Assembly (NCBI GenBank): GCA_021730905.1
Contig: JAKFYK010000044.1
Coordinates: 1 to 64,000 of the forward strand
DNA: 64,000 nucleotides
Source: Betaproteobacteria bacterium
GTDB lineage: Bacteria > Pseudomonadota > Gammaproteobacteria > Burkholderiales > SG8-41
Direction of reading: 5' to 3'
The notes beneath the pieces were generated by a model, which was not told the DNA's origin, ran no database searches, and saw only the letters and a list, made by a program, of their open reading frames with translations. This document shows, in pieces, positions 17,496 through 26,855 of the stretch. The first letter of the stretch is position 1, and each line of letters begins with the position of its first letter. Made by a program: the position numbers and the translations under genes.

Positions 17496-18568
17496 CCGGC
17501 ATGCAGGTCTGCGAGCAGATACTTGAGCTTGCGCGCTGGGCGCCGAGTGGCGACAACACTCAGCCTTGGCGGTTCGAGATCAAAGGCGAGCACGAAGTTG
17601 TGGTTCACGGATTCGATACGCGTGATCACTGCGTATACGACCTGGACGGCCATCCCAGCCAGATGGCGCTGGGCGCCTTGCTGGAGACTATGCGCATAGC
17701 CGCAACAGGCTACGGACTGCGCGCTGACGTGACTCGCCGGTTAGGGCTGCCTGACGAGAAACCGACTTTCGACATCCGGTTTGTACCTGACCCGGCAGTT
17801 CAGCCGAGCCCTCTCATCCCGTTCATAAAGGTTCGCACGGTTCAACGGCGACCGTTAAAGACTACTGCCCTCACGGCGGCACAAAAGTTGGCGCTGGATG
17901 CCAGTGTTACACCCGACTATGAAATTGCTTGGTTCGAGACGTCGAAAGAGCGGTGGGGTGCAGCTAAGCTATTGTTTCATAATGCAAAACTTAGATTGAC
18001 CATGCCTGAGGCATTCGAGGTGCATCGCAATGTCATTGAGTGGAACGCCCAGTTTAGTGAAGAGAAGATACCGGATCAAGCAGTTGGTGTTGATCCCTTA
18101 ACGGCAAAACTAATGCGCTGGGTCATGCAGAGCTGGTCACGTGTGGAGTTTTTTAACAACTGGCTTGCAGGCACCATAATGCCGCGGGTTCAGCTCGATC
18201 TTATTCCAAGCTTGGCGTGTGCCGCGCACATTGGTCTTGCGGCGAAAACAGTGCCGAAAACTCTAGACGATTACGTTGCGGCCGGGCGTGCTATGCAGCG
18301 CTTCTGGCTCGAGGTTGCTAGGCTCGGGCTGTGGTTGCAACCTGAAATGACACCAGTCATATTCGGCCGGTATCACCGCGAACACAGGGTGTTTACTTCG
18401 GATGCGTCTGCAAAAGTACTGGGTGCAGCAGTTGCATCAGAATTTACGAACTACTTAGGGGAAGAAAGGTCCGGGCGGGTGGTGTTTTTTGCTCGCCTAG
18501 GAACAGGCAATGCGCCGCAAGCTCGCTCAACTCGAATCCCGCTTTCTCGTCTTTACATCTCGAAGTAG
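17492..18568 (+). CDS. Nitroreductase-family flavoprotein (Acg-like)
   Basis: A 358-residue nitroreductase-fold protein. The N-terminal LARWAPSGDNTQPWRFEI segment is the FMN-phosphate binding region of the family, and the duplicated, longer architecture resembles Acg/Rv3131-type proteins rather than the compact 200-residue enzymes. The GTG start at 17492 overlaps the thiF stop by four bases; ATG 17501 is an alternative. Flavoproteins of this fold act as reductases, or as dehydrogenases, for example forming azoles in peptide natural products. Coupling to an E1-like gene suggests a two-step modification of one substrate. That reading is inference. Confidence 0.85.
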   Translation: MTGMQVCEQILELARWAPSGDNTQPWRFEIKGEHEVVVHGFDTRDHCVYDLDGHPSQMALGALLETMRIAATGYGLRADVTRRLGLPDEKPTFDIRFVPDPAVQPSPLIPFIKVRTVQRRPLKTTALTAAQKLALDASVTPDYEIAWFETSKERWGAAKLLFHNAKLRLTMPEAFEVHRNVIEWNAQFSEEKIPDQAVGVDPLTAKLMRWVMQSWSRVEFFNNWLAGTIMPRVQLDLIPSLACAAHIGLAAKTVPKTLDDYVAAGRAMQRFWLEVARLGLWLQPEMTPVIFGRYHREHRVFTSDASAKVLGAAVASEFTNYLGEERSGRVVFFARLGTGNAPQARSTRIPLSRLYISK

Positions 18569-18641
18569 GTCGGGTGAGGCGAGATTTGAAATTAGCCTAG
18601 TTTTCTAACTGAAGACTTCCACAACGCACGATATTCCCTGA

Positions 18642-19466
18642 TCAGCGGATCGCTGAATCGCAATCGCCAAGAGGTTTGGGGTTTGCAAGTGAAGCAATAC
18701 ACGGCATTTTGTTCGTCAGTCCACGCACTTCGGCTGCTGAAAAGAAGTAAGAGTAAAGTGACTTTTCACTGGTGTCGTGAAAACCGGCATGCTTGGATAT
18801 TTGCGACGCCACATAATTCGTTGAGACACGTAGTAGTATTGCCGGCGCATTGACGCGAGCACATATGCGTGGTTCTCCGATTTGTTGAAAGCCTAGCCTG
18901 CGTTGGTAGAAGCCCACATGGTGTGGATTCACTTCAATCAGTATGTCTGTGGCATTGTGAATGTTGTGGGCATAAATGTGGGCGAGGTGAAACAACGATG
19001 CGATGACTTCTTTCGAACTGTATTTTGGGTTGAAGGCAAGCTTGGTGATTTCGCAGACCTTGCGACCTGTTCTGCGCAGGATATTGATCTCGGACCGGTA
19101 TAGCTCGTCGGCAAACAATCCTTCCGCGGAATCAATCGCTACAGTGAGCGTACCAAATACCTTTTTCCCAGTTGATGCTTCCAGCGTGACGCAGTTTGAA
19201 GGTTCCTGCAGTGCAGCAGTGCTGTATGTGGCATAGCCCCGCCATGCATACATGCTATTTATAAGCGCACAGGCTTTTTTGCGCTGGGCAAGGGAATTCG
19301 CATGCCGCACACAATATCCGCTGCGTGCGAGTAGGAACTCTGGGATCTTCTGGGGAACGCGCGTCGCGTGACAAGGAATGCCATGCGGCTTGCTGTGCGG
19401 GATTGGGCGCTCGCCTTGCCAATGGCGCGCTGTAATGTCCAGGAGATTTGCTACGGTGCCATCCAT
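18642..19466 (-). CDS. FeeM-like N-acyl amino acid synthase
   Basis: A 274-residue GNAT/autoinducer-synthase-like protein that should join an acyl chain from acyl-ACP to an amino acid. The recognisable parts are YCVRHANSLAQRKKACALI followed by MYAWRGYA, the hallmark opening of FeeM-type N-acyl amino acid synthases. A central KVFGTLTVAID strand, CEITKLAFNP (the EVSRLAV counterpart) and VNPHHVGFYQRRLGFQ also match. It is convergent with the ThiF-nitroreductase pair, 73 bases from the nitroreductase stop. It is the second acyl-amino-acid type synthase in the window, besides that at 6074. Substrate and acyl length cannot be read from sequence. Confidence 0.82.
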   Translation of the reverse strand: MDGTVANLLDITARHWQGERPIPHSKPHGIPCHATRVPQKIPEFLLARSGYCVRHANSLAQRKKACALINSMYAWRGYATYSTAALQEPSNCVTLEASTGKKVFGTLTVAIDSAEGLFADELYRSEINILRRTGRKVCEITKLAFNPKYSSKEVIASLFHLAHIYAHNIHNATDILIEVNPHHVGFYQRRLGFQQIGEPRICARVNAPAILLRVSTNYVASQISKHAGFHDTSEKSLYSYFFSAAEVRGLTNKMPCIASLANPKPLGDCDSAIR

Positions 19467-19897
19467 CGCGCGGACTATATATGTTTAAGATTGGATCAGG
19501 CAACCCCTAAGTGCTATTCTCTATATGAGAATTCTTGATATATATTTTCTCATCTACCACGCTTTGTGCTGTTGCGGCGCCCCAGCTCGAAACAACAATG
19601 AACTGAAAACTGTATATTCCTGTTGCATTTTAAAACTTAAAATATCAATAAAAACAATATATTACATTAAATATCCTGTGTTTCAGTTGATTAGTGGATT
19701 TCTTCAATTGGATCATGATGTAGGGGCATTGATAGCAAATACACATGAGGCACTGAAGACGTTACAACGAGATAGAGGGGTGTTGTCAACTGAGTAATTG
19801 TGTAGTTCGAGAAAATACATTTTTTTGATCTATTCTGGTAGTGCAGGCATCAAAGGGCGTTTGGTCCGAACCAAGGGTAGCGACAAATACAAACATG
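19467..19897. other. AT-rich intergenic region between feeM-like gene and prsR
   Basis: About 430 AT-rich bases. A perfect palindrome ATTCTC-TATAT-GAGAAT lies at 19516-19532, 50-66 bases upstream of the FeeM-like start, a good position for an operator. The ORF at 19525-19797 has no family likeness and unusual composition, and I do not call it. Confidence 0.45.
19516..19532 (-). promoter_or_regulatory. Perfect palindrome upstream of the FeeM-like gene
   Basis: ATTCTC-TATAT-GAGAAT, a 6-5-6 perfect inverted repeat 50 bases from the start codon. It may be an operator overlapping the promoter. The repeat is seen directly; its role is inferred. Confidence 0.45.
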
Positions 19898-21280
19898 TCA
19901 GTCCTCGTTCACCCGAGGACCGACCGACTGTTTCAGATCATGGCGTTTGATCAAGTCATAGAGAGTAGGCCGGCTGACACCCAGCAGTTGCGCTGCTTCT
20001 GAGATATTTCCATCTACCCGACTCATGACCCTGACGATTGCCATGCGTTCGGCTTCATCGCGCACCTGTCTCAGGTTGACCGGCTGTGGTTTCCCGGTCG
20101 GTGCTTGCAAGCCCAAATCCTCTATGCCAATCTGGGATTCATTGGCCATGATGACCGCTCGCTTGATAAAGTTTTCCATTTCACGCACGTTGCCCGGCCA
20201 CAGGTAGGCTTCCATGGCATCGAGCGCATCCTGCTTGAAGCCACGGATTGAACGTCCTTCCCGACGGCTGAACTTGTTCATGAACGCGTGTGCGAGTAGC
20301 ACTACATCTCCGCGCCGATCGCGCAGTGGTGGAATCGAGATCACGATCTCGCTTAAGCGGTAGTACAGATCTTCGCGGAAATGCCCCTCTTCGATGAGTT
20401 TTTTGAGGTTCTGATGGGTTGCGCACACGATGCGAACATCCACAGGAATCTCTTCCCGCCCGCCGATGCGCTCTACGACCCGCTCTTGCAGAAATCGCAG
20501 GATCTTCGCTTGTAACGTCGGGGAGAGGTCACCCACCTCGTCGAGAAAAAACGTGCCGCCATCAGCAAATTCGATCTTGCCGGGCGTCTGGCGATTGGCA
20601 CCAGTGAAGGCCCCTTTCTCGTAGCCGAACAGTTCCGACTCGAGCAGGTTCTCCGGAATTGCAGCACAGTTGATCGCCACGAATCGCTTGGTTGCACGTG
20701 GGCTCAGCTGGTGCAACGCTCGTGCCAATAATTCCTTGCCGGTGCCGGACTCGCCTAACAGCAGCACGGTCGCGTCAGAGGGCGCCACTTTTTCCACGCT
20801 GCGGCAAATGGCAAGCATACCCGAATCCCGCGTGATAATGCCGTGGGGTGATGCATTGCTCGATACTTGCAGGCGTTGGTTCTCCTGCTGCAAGGCGTGC
20901 ATGCGGAACGCTCGCTCCACGATGAGGTTTAATACTTCCGGATCGAAAGGTTTTTGGCAGAAATCGTAGGCGCCCATTCCCACGGCTTTCACCGCGTTGG
21001 CGCGGTCCTGATTGCCCGTTACTACGATTACCTTGGTGTCGGGCAATAGCCGCAGCACTTGGTCCAAAGTGGCTAACCCTTCGGATGCGCCGTCCTGGTC
21101 TGGGGGCAAGCCCAAATCCAACGTGACGACCGATGGCTCGTGCCGACGCAGTTGCGCCAGCGCGCTTTCGCGATCGCTGGCGACAATAGTCTCGTAACCG
21201 TCGAAGCTCCAGCACATCTGTTTTTGCAGACCTGGATCGTCTTCAACGATTAGCAGGAATCTCTTCTCGTCTTTGCTCAT
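19898..21280 (-). CDS. prsR: PrsR, PEP-CTERM-box sigma-54-dependent response regulator
   Basis: A 460-residue NtrC-type regulator. It has an N-terminal receiver domain with the phospho-acceptor aspartate in VVTLDLGLP (near residue 55). A central AAA+ domain follows, with Walker A GESGTGKE, the sigma-54-contacting GAFTGA loop and Walker B GGTFFLDEVGDL. The C-terminal Fis-type helix-turn-helix contains GNISEAAQLLGVSRPTLYDL. Its start overlaps the prsK stop by four bases (ATGA). It should activate sigma-54 promoters of PEP-CTERM and related genes, and three such promoters with a common upstream box are visible in this window. Confidence 0.95.
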   Translation of the reverse strand: MSKDEKRFLLIVEDDPGLQKQMCWSFDGYETIVASDRESALAQLRRHEPSVVTLDLGLPPDQDGASEGLATLDQVLRLLPDTKVIVVTGNQDRANAVKAVGMGAYDFCQKPFDPEVLNLIVERAFRMHALQQENQRLQVSSNASPHGIITRDSGMLAICRSVEKVAPSDATVLLLGESGTGKELLARALHQLSPRATKRFVAINCAAIPENLLESELFGYEKGAFTGANRQTPGKIEFADGGTFFLDEVGDLSPTLQAKILRFLQERVVERIGGREEIPVDVRIVCATHQNLKKLIEEGHFREDLYYRLSEIVISIPPLRDRRGDVVLLAHAFMNKFSRREGRSIRGFKQDALDAMEAYLWPGNVREMENFIKRAVIMANESQIGIEDLGLQAPTGKPQPVNLRQVRDEAERMAIVRVMSRVDGNISEAAQLLGVSRPTLYDLIKRHDLKQSVGPRVNED

Positions 21281-23355
21281 TCGTGACTCGCGATCGTGGT
21301 GCTAGTGTCGGTTGTATTGGCGGGACTGTGAAGCGGCAGCACCACGCGGAAAACGGTGCCCCGTGCTTCGCGGCTGTCCACGTCTATTCGACCGCCGAGC
21401 TCCCGCACGTATTGCCGCGTCTCATAGGTGCCGATCCCCATTCCGGTAGCCTTGGTTGATTCGAAGGGCTTGAAAAGTCGGTTGCGAAGGAATTGCTCGC
21501 TCATGCCACAGCCGGTATCAGTGATCTCAATTATGGCGGAGTCTTGTTCCCGCAAGAGCCGCACTCGCACCTCTCCATCCGCTGGAGTGGCTTCGATCGC
21601 GTTCTGGATCAAGTGTCCAATCACTCGTTCAAGCCGCACCGGATGGCCGACTATGCGCACCGTATCATCATGCAGTTCAAGCCGGGGAACGGGTTTCGAG
21701 CCGGCCTTAGCCGCCAGCGTACGCCGTAACAGTTCGTCGAGCGCCAGCGGCACAGCAGGTTCCAGCGTATAGGCACCGCGCAACTGAACCAGCAGCCGCT
21801 TCATTTTTTCAACCGAATTGGCGACTGTCCCAAGCATGTCTTCCTGAAAAGCAGGATTGTTCTTATGTCTCTCCGCATTCGACATTATCAGCGATAACTG
21901 CGCGATTAGATTTTTCAGATCATGTACTACGAAAGCGGACATGCGATTGAATGACTCAAACTGGCGGGCCACCAGCAGCGCCTTGGCAGCCTCTAGTTGC
22001 GCGAGATAGCTTGCTGCCTGTCTGCCAGCCGTCTTCAAAATATCGCTTACCTCCCAATCGAAGTTGATTCTACCTTTGGAACGCGCTAGCAGTACAAAGC
22101 CAAGCAATCGCTCATGGAGTATGAGCGGCACTACCAGCCACGCTTGCGGGGTTGTGCGCAGCCATTCCGGAATTCTCAGGCCATCGTAAGTATCGTCCTG
22201 TGCCTCGTGTTCCGTAACGTCGAGGACCCATTCGCGGCTTTGCAGAAACTGGCACAGCGGACTGTCGGTTGGTTCTAACCCCTTGGCCGCAGGCATGTTC
22301 CAATGGGCAACCCGTTCGAAGATGCCCGAGTCCGGGGCGAGCCAGAGAGCTCCTCCCGGACTGTCCACGAGTTCGGCAATCGCCTGGATGGAGCGCTCGT
22401 GCAATTGAGTTCCCGGTTCGCCTTCAGAGAGCGTCCGCGTAAACCGCAACCATTCCTCACGGTAGTCGTAGCGATAACTGAAAAAATGCTTGCTGAGTAA
22501 AACTTTTAACCGGGCGCGTAGTGAGCCGGAGAAAAATATGATGAAGAGGAGCAGAATCGCGCCGAATAGGAACGTCACCTGTAGCACGGCTCCCCAACTG
22601 CCACCGAAGTAGCGGATGTAGTAACCTGCCGCAGCCATTACGAGTAGGTACACCGCAGCACCGGAGATAGTAGTTGTGTGGAATACCACGCGGCGCGAAA
22701 CGGCAACGTCGAGCGACAACCCAGGGTTGCGGGCCGTTGCCACGGCAAGCAGCGGCACAACAAGGACATCGACTATGCCCCGAGCGGCCCAGATGTCGTT
22801 ACTCAGGCGGCGGAATAGCAGAGCGTCGGAGTAAAGGTAGAAATCGCAAGCGAACATGCCGCCCAGTCCCAAGCACAGAAACTTGATTCCCCACCGGCGC
22901 TGCGGATGGACATTGCGAAAGAGCTGCTCGATCAACACCATGCCAATAACTGCCAGCACCAGTCGACCGAAAATGGCGAATACGTTCGGTCCTGCGGCAG
23001 CGGTTCTGCCCGAGTAAATTTCGGCAACGAGAGCAACGGCGCAAATCGCGAAGATGCCTACTGCAATAGGCCGCAAAGTGCGCGCGGATTTCCAAGCGTA
23101 GCCTAGCAGCACCAATAAAAATGCGAACCAGGCTGCATTGCGTAGAATTTCGAAAATGCCCACGGCTAGTTCGGGCGTTTGCGGATTTGCGGCAACATAT
23201 GCCAGCACTGATGCCCAAGTAGCTGTTGCGGCACTGGCGAATGCGAGCAGCATGCCCTGCACACGCCCGCGCCAGCTCTTCAGCAGTATTGCGAAAAAAG
23301 CCAAGTATGCCGCAGCGGCCAGGGCATAGCTTACAGTCCCAATCGGTATCGCCAT
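21277..23355 (-). CDS. prsK: PrsK, PEP-CTERM system sensor histidine kinase
   Basis: A 692-residue membrane histidine kinase. The N-terminal third has about nine to ten hydrophobic segments (residues 5-290). A GAF-like domain follows (about 310-455), then the histidine phosphotransfer helix with FVVHDLKNLIAQL (His near 478). The HATPase domain has the N box QNAIEAT and the G1 box DTGCGMS. This is the standard PrsK layout. The gene is followed by prsR with a four-base overlap, so the pair is translationally coupled. The stimulus is unknown, and the many membrane helices suggest a signal within or at the membrane. Confidence 0.95.
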   Translation of the reverse strand: MAIPIGTVSYALAAAAYLAFFAILLKSWRGRVQGMLLAFASAATATWASVLAYVAANPQTPELAVGIFEILRNAAWFAFLLVLLGYAWKSARTLRPIAVGIFAICAVALVAEIYSGRTAAAGPNVFAIFGRLVLAVIGMVLIEQLFRNVHPQRRWGIKFLCLGLGGMFACDFYLYSDALLFRRLSNDIWAARGIVDVLVVPLLAVATARNPGLSLDVAVSRRVVFHTTTISGAAVYLLVMAAAGYYIRYFGGSWGAVLQVTFLFGAILLLFIIFFSGSLRARLKVLLSKHFFSYRYDYREEWLRFTRTLSEGEPGTQLHERSIQAIAELVDSPGGALWLAPDSGIFERVAHWNMPAAKGLEPTDSPLCQFLQSREWVLDVTEHEAQDDTYDGLRIPEWLRTTPQAWLVVPLILHERLLGFVLLARSKGRINFDWEVSDILKTAGRQAASYLAQLEAAKALLVARQFESFNRMSAFVVHDLKNLIAQLSLIMSNAERHKNNPAFQEDMLGTVANSVEKMKRLLVQLRGAYTLEPAVPLALDELLRRTLAAKAGSKPVPRLELHDDTVRIVGHPVRLERVIGHLIQNAIEATPADGEVRVRLLREQDSAIIEITDTGCGMSEQFLRNRLFKPFESTKATGMGIGTYETRQYVRELGGRIDVDSREARGTVFRVVLPLHSPANTTDTSTTIASHE

Positions 23356-23667
23356 TGGTTGCTGCCATCTCCCGGCTAAACCGCCATTAATGTCGCGAGA
23401 TCGCGAAAACGCACAGGTTATTGACGGATATGGTGATCATACAGGAGTGTTGGTATATGGCATCGCCAAGCACTTCGCCTCCAGCGTGGTCGGCGCGCAT
23501 AGATTGGACTCCGTGGTTGTCATAGCTGGCCGATTCCATTGTCGAGCTTTGCGATTTTTCTCGTGCGGCGCGCACCCGAGCAATCCTTCGGTTTTATTGA
23601 AGGATTTTTGAATCGTTCATTAATACATAACTATCCATCTGCATCGCCGGATGCGGTACCCATAGAT
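23356..23667. other. Intergenic region upstream of prsK
   Basis: 312 bases. It has a TCGCGA-GA-TCGCGA direct and palindromic repeat at 23393-23406, about 40-50 bases before prsK. A hairpin AATCCTTC-N9-GAAGGATT followed by TTT lies at 23582-23609. The hairpin is terminator-like on the plus strand, although no plus-strand gene precedes it. No coding signal. Confidence 0.45.
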
Positions 23668-25200
23668 CTACTTCTTTACGGTATAACGTATCCACTCATA
23701 CTCGACGGCGGTCTCAACGACTCGTGAAGGTGTCAGCGACATCGGCTGTTGCTCCTGGCCAAAGGTGACGTCGATGTCTTCCTTGAGCGTAAACGTGCCT
23801 GGTCGCATCAGCACATGCACGCCGCCATCGCGGCTGGGTTTGGTATTGAGAAGAATGCCCGGCTCCGGCTTGATCTGATTGCCAGCACGCATCTTCGAGT
23901 GCATATACGCCGTCACTGGCCTGCGTGCAATTACACGTATGCCAACTTTGCGTTGCTCATGCTCGTTGCTTTCCACACGTCGTATCACCGCAATGCTCCA
24001 GAAGTCGCGGAATTCGAGACGTATGGCAATTAGCGCACCCAAACGTAGCCACGCGCGCAACCCTTTAGGCACGATGGCGCGATAGCCGCCACGCCCCGCG
24101 TTGTCAACGATCCAGTATTCCGGGCGTGCCGCCGCTGCATCGGTAAAATCCAACTCCCCATTTTCAGCTTTTTCCAGCGTCTGCCGCACCGAACCGTAAT
24201 CATGCTTCACTTCGATGCAAGTTGTGGTCAATCTGCGATCCCATTCGCGTGCAGGCAGTTCTTCTCCCCAATGCAGTACGAAATGTTCCAATACCTTCAG
24301 TACATGCTTAGTCTCGCCGCCCTTGGGCAGTCTGAATGGCGCCGGTATGGCGCCGGTCTTTTGCGTGGATTCGAGGTATTCCTGGATTTGTGGCAACGCG
24401 TCGGAAGCGCCAAAAAAACGCCGATGTGGGGCCTTAATGGGCGTACCGACGAATCGGCGCGGGGGTAGCTCGCGATCCAGATCAAAATACAAATTCAGAG
24501 CATTTCCAGGCTGCCGTGCCATTTTGAACGTGCCTGTGAAATGCTCGATCCAGCGATCGGCAATTTCTTGTTCCATCACCGACAGGCTGTCTGTCGACGA
24601 GGCCGACAGCATCGCCGCACGCAGGAACTCTTGATTTGGCGAACTTTTCGCTTGGCTCGACAGATACAGGGAAACCGCCTTGTCTGCGATATTGTGCGAC
24701 TCCGCGAATTTCTGGCATAGCGCGAGATTCATCCACACCCACGGTTCGACAAGTCCGAAGCGGAACCATAGCCACTTAATCTGCATCGCCACGGCGCGTG
24801 CGCCGCGTGCGGCCAGAGTGGGCAGCTTGGTCTTGAGCGTACTGCTGGATGGCAGATCACTCAGTGCATGTGCCATGCATTCAAGATATGCGGCGCTCAA
24901 CGCCACCCAAAATCCATGTGCGGTTTCCCACAACAATTTCTCTTGTTTGCGGTTCGCGTGTATCAACGCGAGATAATCGTCAACGATCTGCTTCTGATGC
25001 TTTCTCGTCGCGGTATCAAGGAGATCCACGCTGTCGTATCGCTGCGAGAGCGAAAGGTCTGATGTCCTTTCTATCGAGTCCAGCCAGGCTGTGGCCTTCA
25101 TCAGCGCGGCCGCAGTGTCCGCTTCCCGGAATTGTGTGGCTATTTTCTGGGTTTGACTGAGATCTATAATCACCTGTTCGCCCATGTCAGCCGGGTTCAT
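23668..25200 (-). CDS. Conserved hypothetical protein with possible C-terminal PilZ-like domain
   Basis: A 510-residue soluble protein without signal peptide. Residues 1-330 are helical and alanine/leucine-rich with no family I recognise. From about 385 the pattern EYWIVDNAGRGGYRAIVP, then LRLGALIAIRL and a VIRRVESN...VGIRVIARRP stretch, resembles the strand order of PilZ-like domains in large betaproteobacterial proteins. The usual RxxxR c-di-GMP motif is not evident. It ends 312 bases upstream of prsK on the same strand. A c-di-GMP link to surface-polymer control is possible but unproven. Confidence 0.6.
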   Translation of the reverse strand: MNPADMGEQVIIDLSQTQKIATQFREADTAAALMKATAWLDSIERTSDLSLSQRYDSVDLLDTATRKHQKQIVDDYLALIHANRKQEKLLWETAHGFWVALSAAYLECMAHALSDLPSSSTLKTKLPTLAARGARAVAMQIKWLWFRFGLVEPWVWMNLALCQKFAESHNIADKAVSLYLSSQAKSSPNQEFLRAAMLSASSTDSLSVMEQEIADRWIEHFTGTFKMARQPGNALNLYFDLDRELPPRRFVGTPIKAPHRRFFGASDALPQIQEYLESTQKTGAIPAPFRLPKGGETKHVLKVLEHFVLHWGEELPAREWDRRLTTTCIEVKHDYGSVRQTLEKAENGELDFTDAAAARPEYWIVDNAGRGGYRAIVPKGLRAWLRLGALIAIRLEFRDFWSIAVIRRVESNEHEQRKVGIRVIARRPVTAYMHSKMRAGNQIKPEPGILLNTKPSRDGGVHVLMRPGTFTLKEDIDVTFGQEQQPMSLTPSRVVETAVEYEWIRYTVKK

Positions 25201-25309
25201 CTTAGACTCCCCTTGACATCAACCTGATTATGCTGCAACTCATTGTTATTATGTCCCTTTCCCTCCGGGACGCCAAGGCCCAGCCTTGCACCGAAGAATT
25301 TAGCTGATT

Positions 25310-25585
25310 CTAGCCCGCAAACATCTTCAATAGTTGCGGCTCGAACTGGCTCTGGCACTTTCCCAGGATAGCGTTTACCGCAGACACAAATCGCGCGCAC
25401 TGGCTGGAGGCGAGGACGACGATGTCGTTTTCATGCGGAATCGGCACAAAGCCGGGCACGGACAGCGCTTCGCCGTACAGGCGCGCGCGCATTTTCAGTC
25501 CGCGGCAATTTGCCGCCGCACTTTGCACCGGAGTAGTCTGGGCAAAATCCATAGGGTTGCCGAGCACATCGTTGCCTGGCAGCAT
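25310..25585 (-). other. Possible small or remnant ORF of unknown function
   Basis: 91 codons on the minus strand with reasonable codon use but no family I recognise and no clear ribosome-binding site. A short FVPIPHENDIVVLA segment looks protein-like, but I cannot place it. It may be a gene fragment, because the local composition changes at its 5' end. Confidence 0.25.
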
Positions 25586-25878
25586 CAGTTCCGTTGACTA
25601 CGCGTACGATTCGAATGGCTTCCACAAACTTACGAAGCCTTTCTTAAACTTATCTGTTTCCTCTGGCCTGATTGGCGCTTCGCAATATTCGTATGAGTCT
25701 GACTTGTTGAATTTGTCTGAAAATTTCCTGAAAGTATCTCCAACATGTTATTCTAAATCAATAGTTTGAATGAGATGGTCTTGAAAGACTGCGTCGCAGT
25801 GGGAAAAGATTATTGCTTCCTTTGGATCATGCCCTCGAAATGATTGATAACTGCACAATGTTCGGCGATTTTCGAGGC

Positions 25879-25894
25879 AGGCAGGGGATGTGCT
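25879..25894 (+). promoter_or_regulatory. Possible sigma-54 promoter of the zinc-ribbon/Sel1 gene
   Basis: AGGCAGGGGATGTGCT has the GG-N10-GC core of -24/-12 promoters with three mismatches to the consensus. It lies 79 bases before ATG 25973. No PrsR-type box was found upstream, so this is weaker than the other three. Confidence 0.35.
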
Positions 25895-25972
25895 CTGAAA
25901 GCGTATGCTGGGTTAATAAGAATTTCGCGATTATCAACATAAACAATAAAGCTTGATTGCCTGATCCGCACG

Positions 25973-26764
25973 ATGAAGCCGGGTGCAGCATTAAAGGTTG
26001 TTTCCGCGAAATGCCCAAAGTGCAGCAGCACTAATCTGCGTCGTTCGCGTTGGCACCGGGACGACAGTAGTCAATTGCGGCAGCGGTGGTCGCCGTATCG
26101 GTGCCTAGCCTGTGGCAATCGCTTTTTCAGACTGAGTGGCCGGATTGTCTCCTTTGTGGGTGTAGCCAGCGTGTGCGTGTTGATTATTGCTGTCATCGCG
26201 TTCGCTATCTTTGCGATCACTACGGACCCTCCTGGAATTGCGCAGCCTGCATCATCTCAATCAGTCACTTTGCCAGCGAACGCTGAAAAGAACGCCGAGC
26301 CAGCGGCTGCGCAAGCGTTAGTCGAGGGTGGAGACGCCAAATCGCATTACGAACGGGGTGTGCGGTACCTTTCTGGCGAAGGCGGGCTGGCGAAAAATCC
26401 TGCCGAAGCGTTGAAATGGCTGGAGTTGGCCGCGAATCAGGGGCACTCGGGAGCGCGCTATAAACTCGGTATCTTGCACCGAACAGGGCTTGGAGTAATC
26501 CAGAATTTTGAGACTGCGTTTCGGTGGCTCGAGCTGGCCGCGAAGCAGAATCACGCTGATGCACAGTACGACATCGGCCTTATGCACAAGAATGGCCAGA
26601 GCGTACCGGTTGATTTCGTCAAGTCGTATGTTTGGCTGAATCTGGCAGCCGCCCAAGGGCACCTCGCTGCAACCCAGGCGCGCGAAGAAGTGCTTCAAAT
26701 GATGTCGACACAACAAGTCGCGGAAGGGCAGCGCGCTTCACGCGATTGGACACCCGTTCAGTAG
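25973..26764 (+). CDS. Zinc-ribbon, single-pass membrane protein with Sel1 repeats
   Basis: 263 residues with an unusual order. An N-terminal zinc ribbon (CPKC near 14 and CLAC near 46, four cysteines) is followed by one transmembrane helix (about 58-83). An Ala/Pro linker leads to three Sel1-type repeats (about 115-235, e.g. ALKWLELAANQGHSGARYKLG). The ribbon would be cytoplasmic and the Sel1 part periplasmic. Sel1 repeats are protein-binding scaffolds, and the lytic transglycosylase at 13.7 kb has the same repeats. There is no strong ribosome-binding site before ATG 25973. It converges on a PEP-CTERM gene with a shared terminator. Function unknown. Confidence 0.82.
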   Translation: MKPGAALKVVSAKCPKCSSTNLRRSRWHRDDSSQLRQRWSPYRCLACGNRFFRLSGRIVSFVGVASVCVLIIAVIAFAIFAITTDPPGIAQPASSQSVTLPANAEKNAEPAAAQALVEGGDAKSHYERGVRYLSGEGGLAKNPAEALKWLELAANQGHSGARYKLGILHRTGLGVIQNFETAFRWLELAAKQNHADAQYDIGLMHKNGQSVPVDFVKSYVWLNLAAAQGHLAATQAREEVLQMMSTQQVAEGQRASRDWTPVQ

Positions 26765-26855
26765 TAGCCTTGACAAGCAATAGGAGAGCACGCAGTCAGC
26801 GGCTGTCGATGCAAAACGGTATAGTGGCTCTACCGCGGATTGCTATTAGGGGTGC

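Larger units (their letters stand above)
25201..25972. other. Region without a confident gene
   Basis: About 770 bases. A minus-strand ORF (25310-25585, 91 residues, containing FVPIPHENDIVVLASSQCARF) has GC-rich codons. A plus-strand frame ends in an AT-rich stretch (SYESDLLNLSENFLKV) at 25600-25769. The sharp composition change near 25590 suggests a junction of unrelated sequence, and both could be remnants of lost genes. A weaker sigma-54-like element lies at 25879-25894. Confidence 0.35.

Noticed and set aside
19525-19797. 90-codon AT-rich ORF between the FeeM-like gene and prsR, with a Cys-Cys-Cys stretch that could suggest a precursor peptide
   Set aside because: No ribosome-binding site, no leader/core pattern, and AT-rich chance ORF composition.
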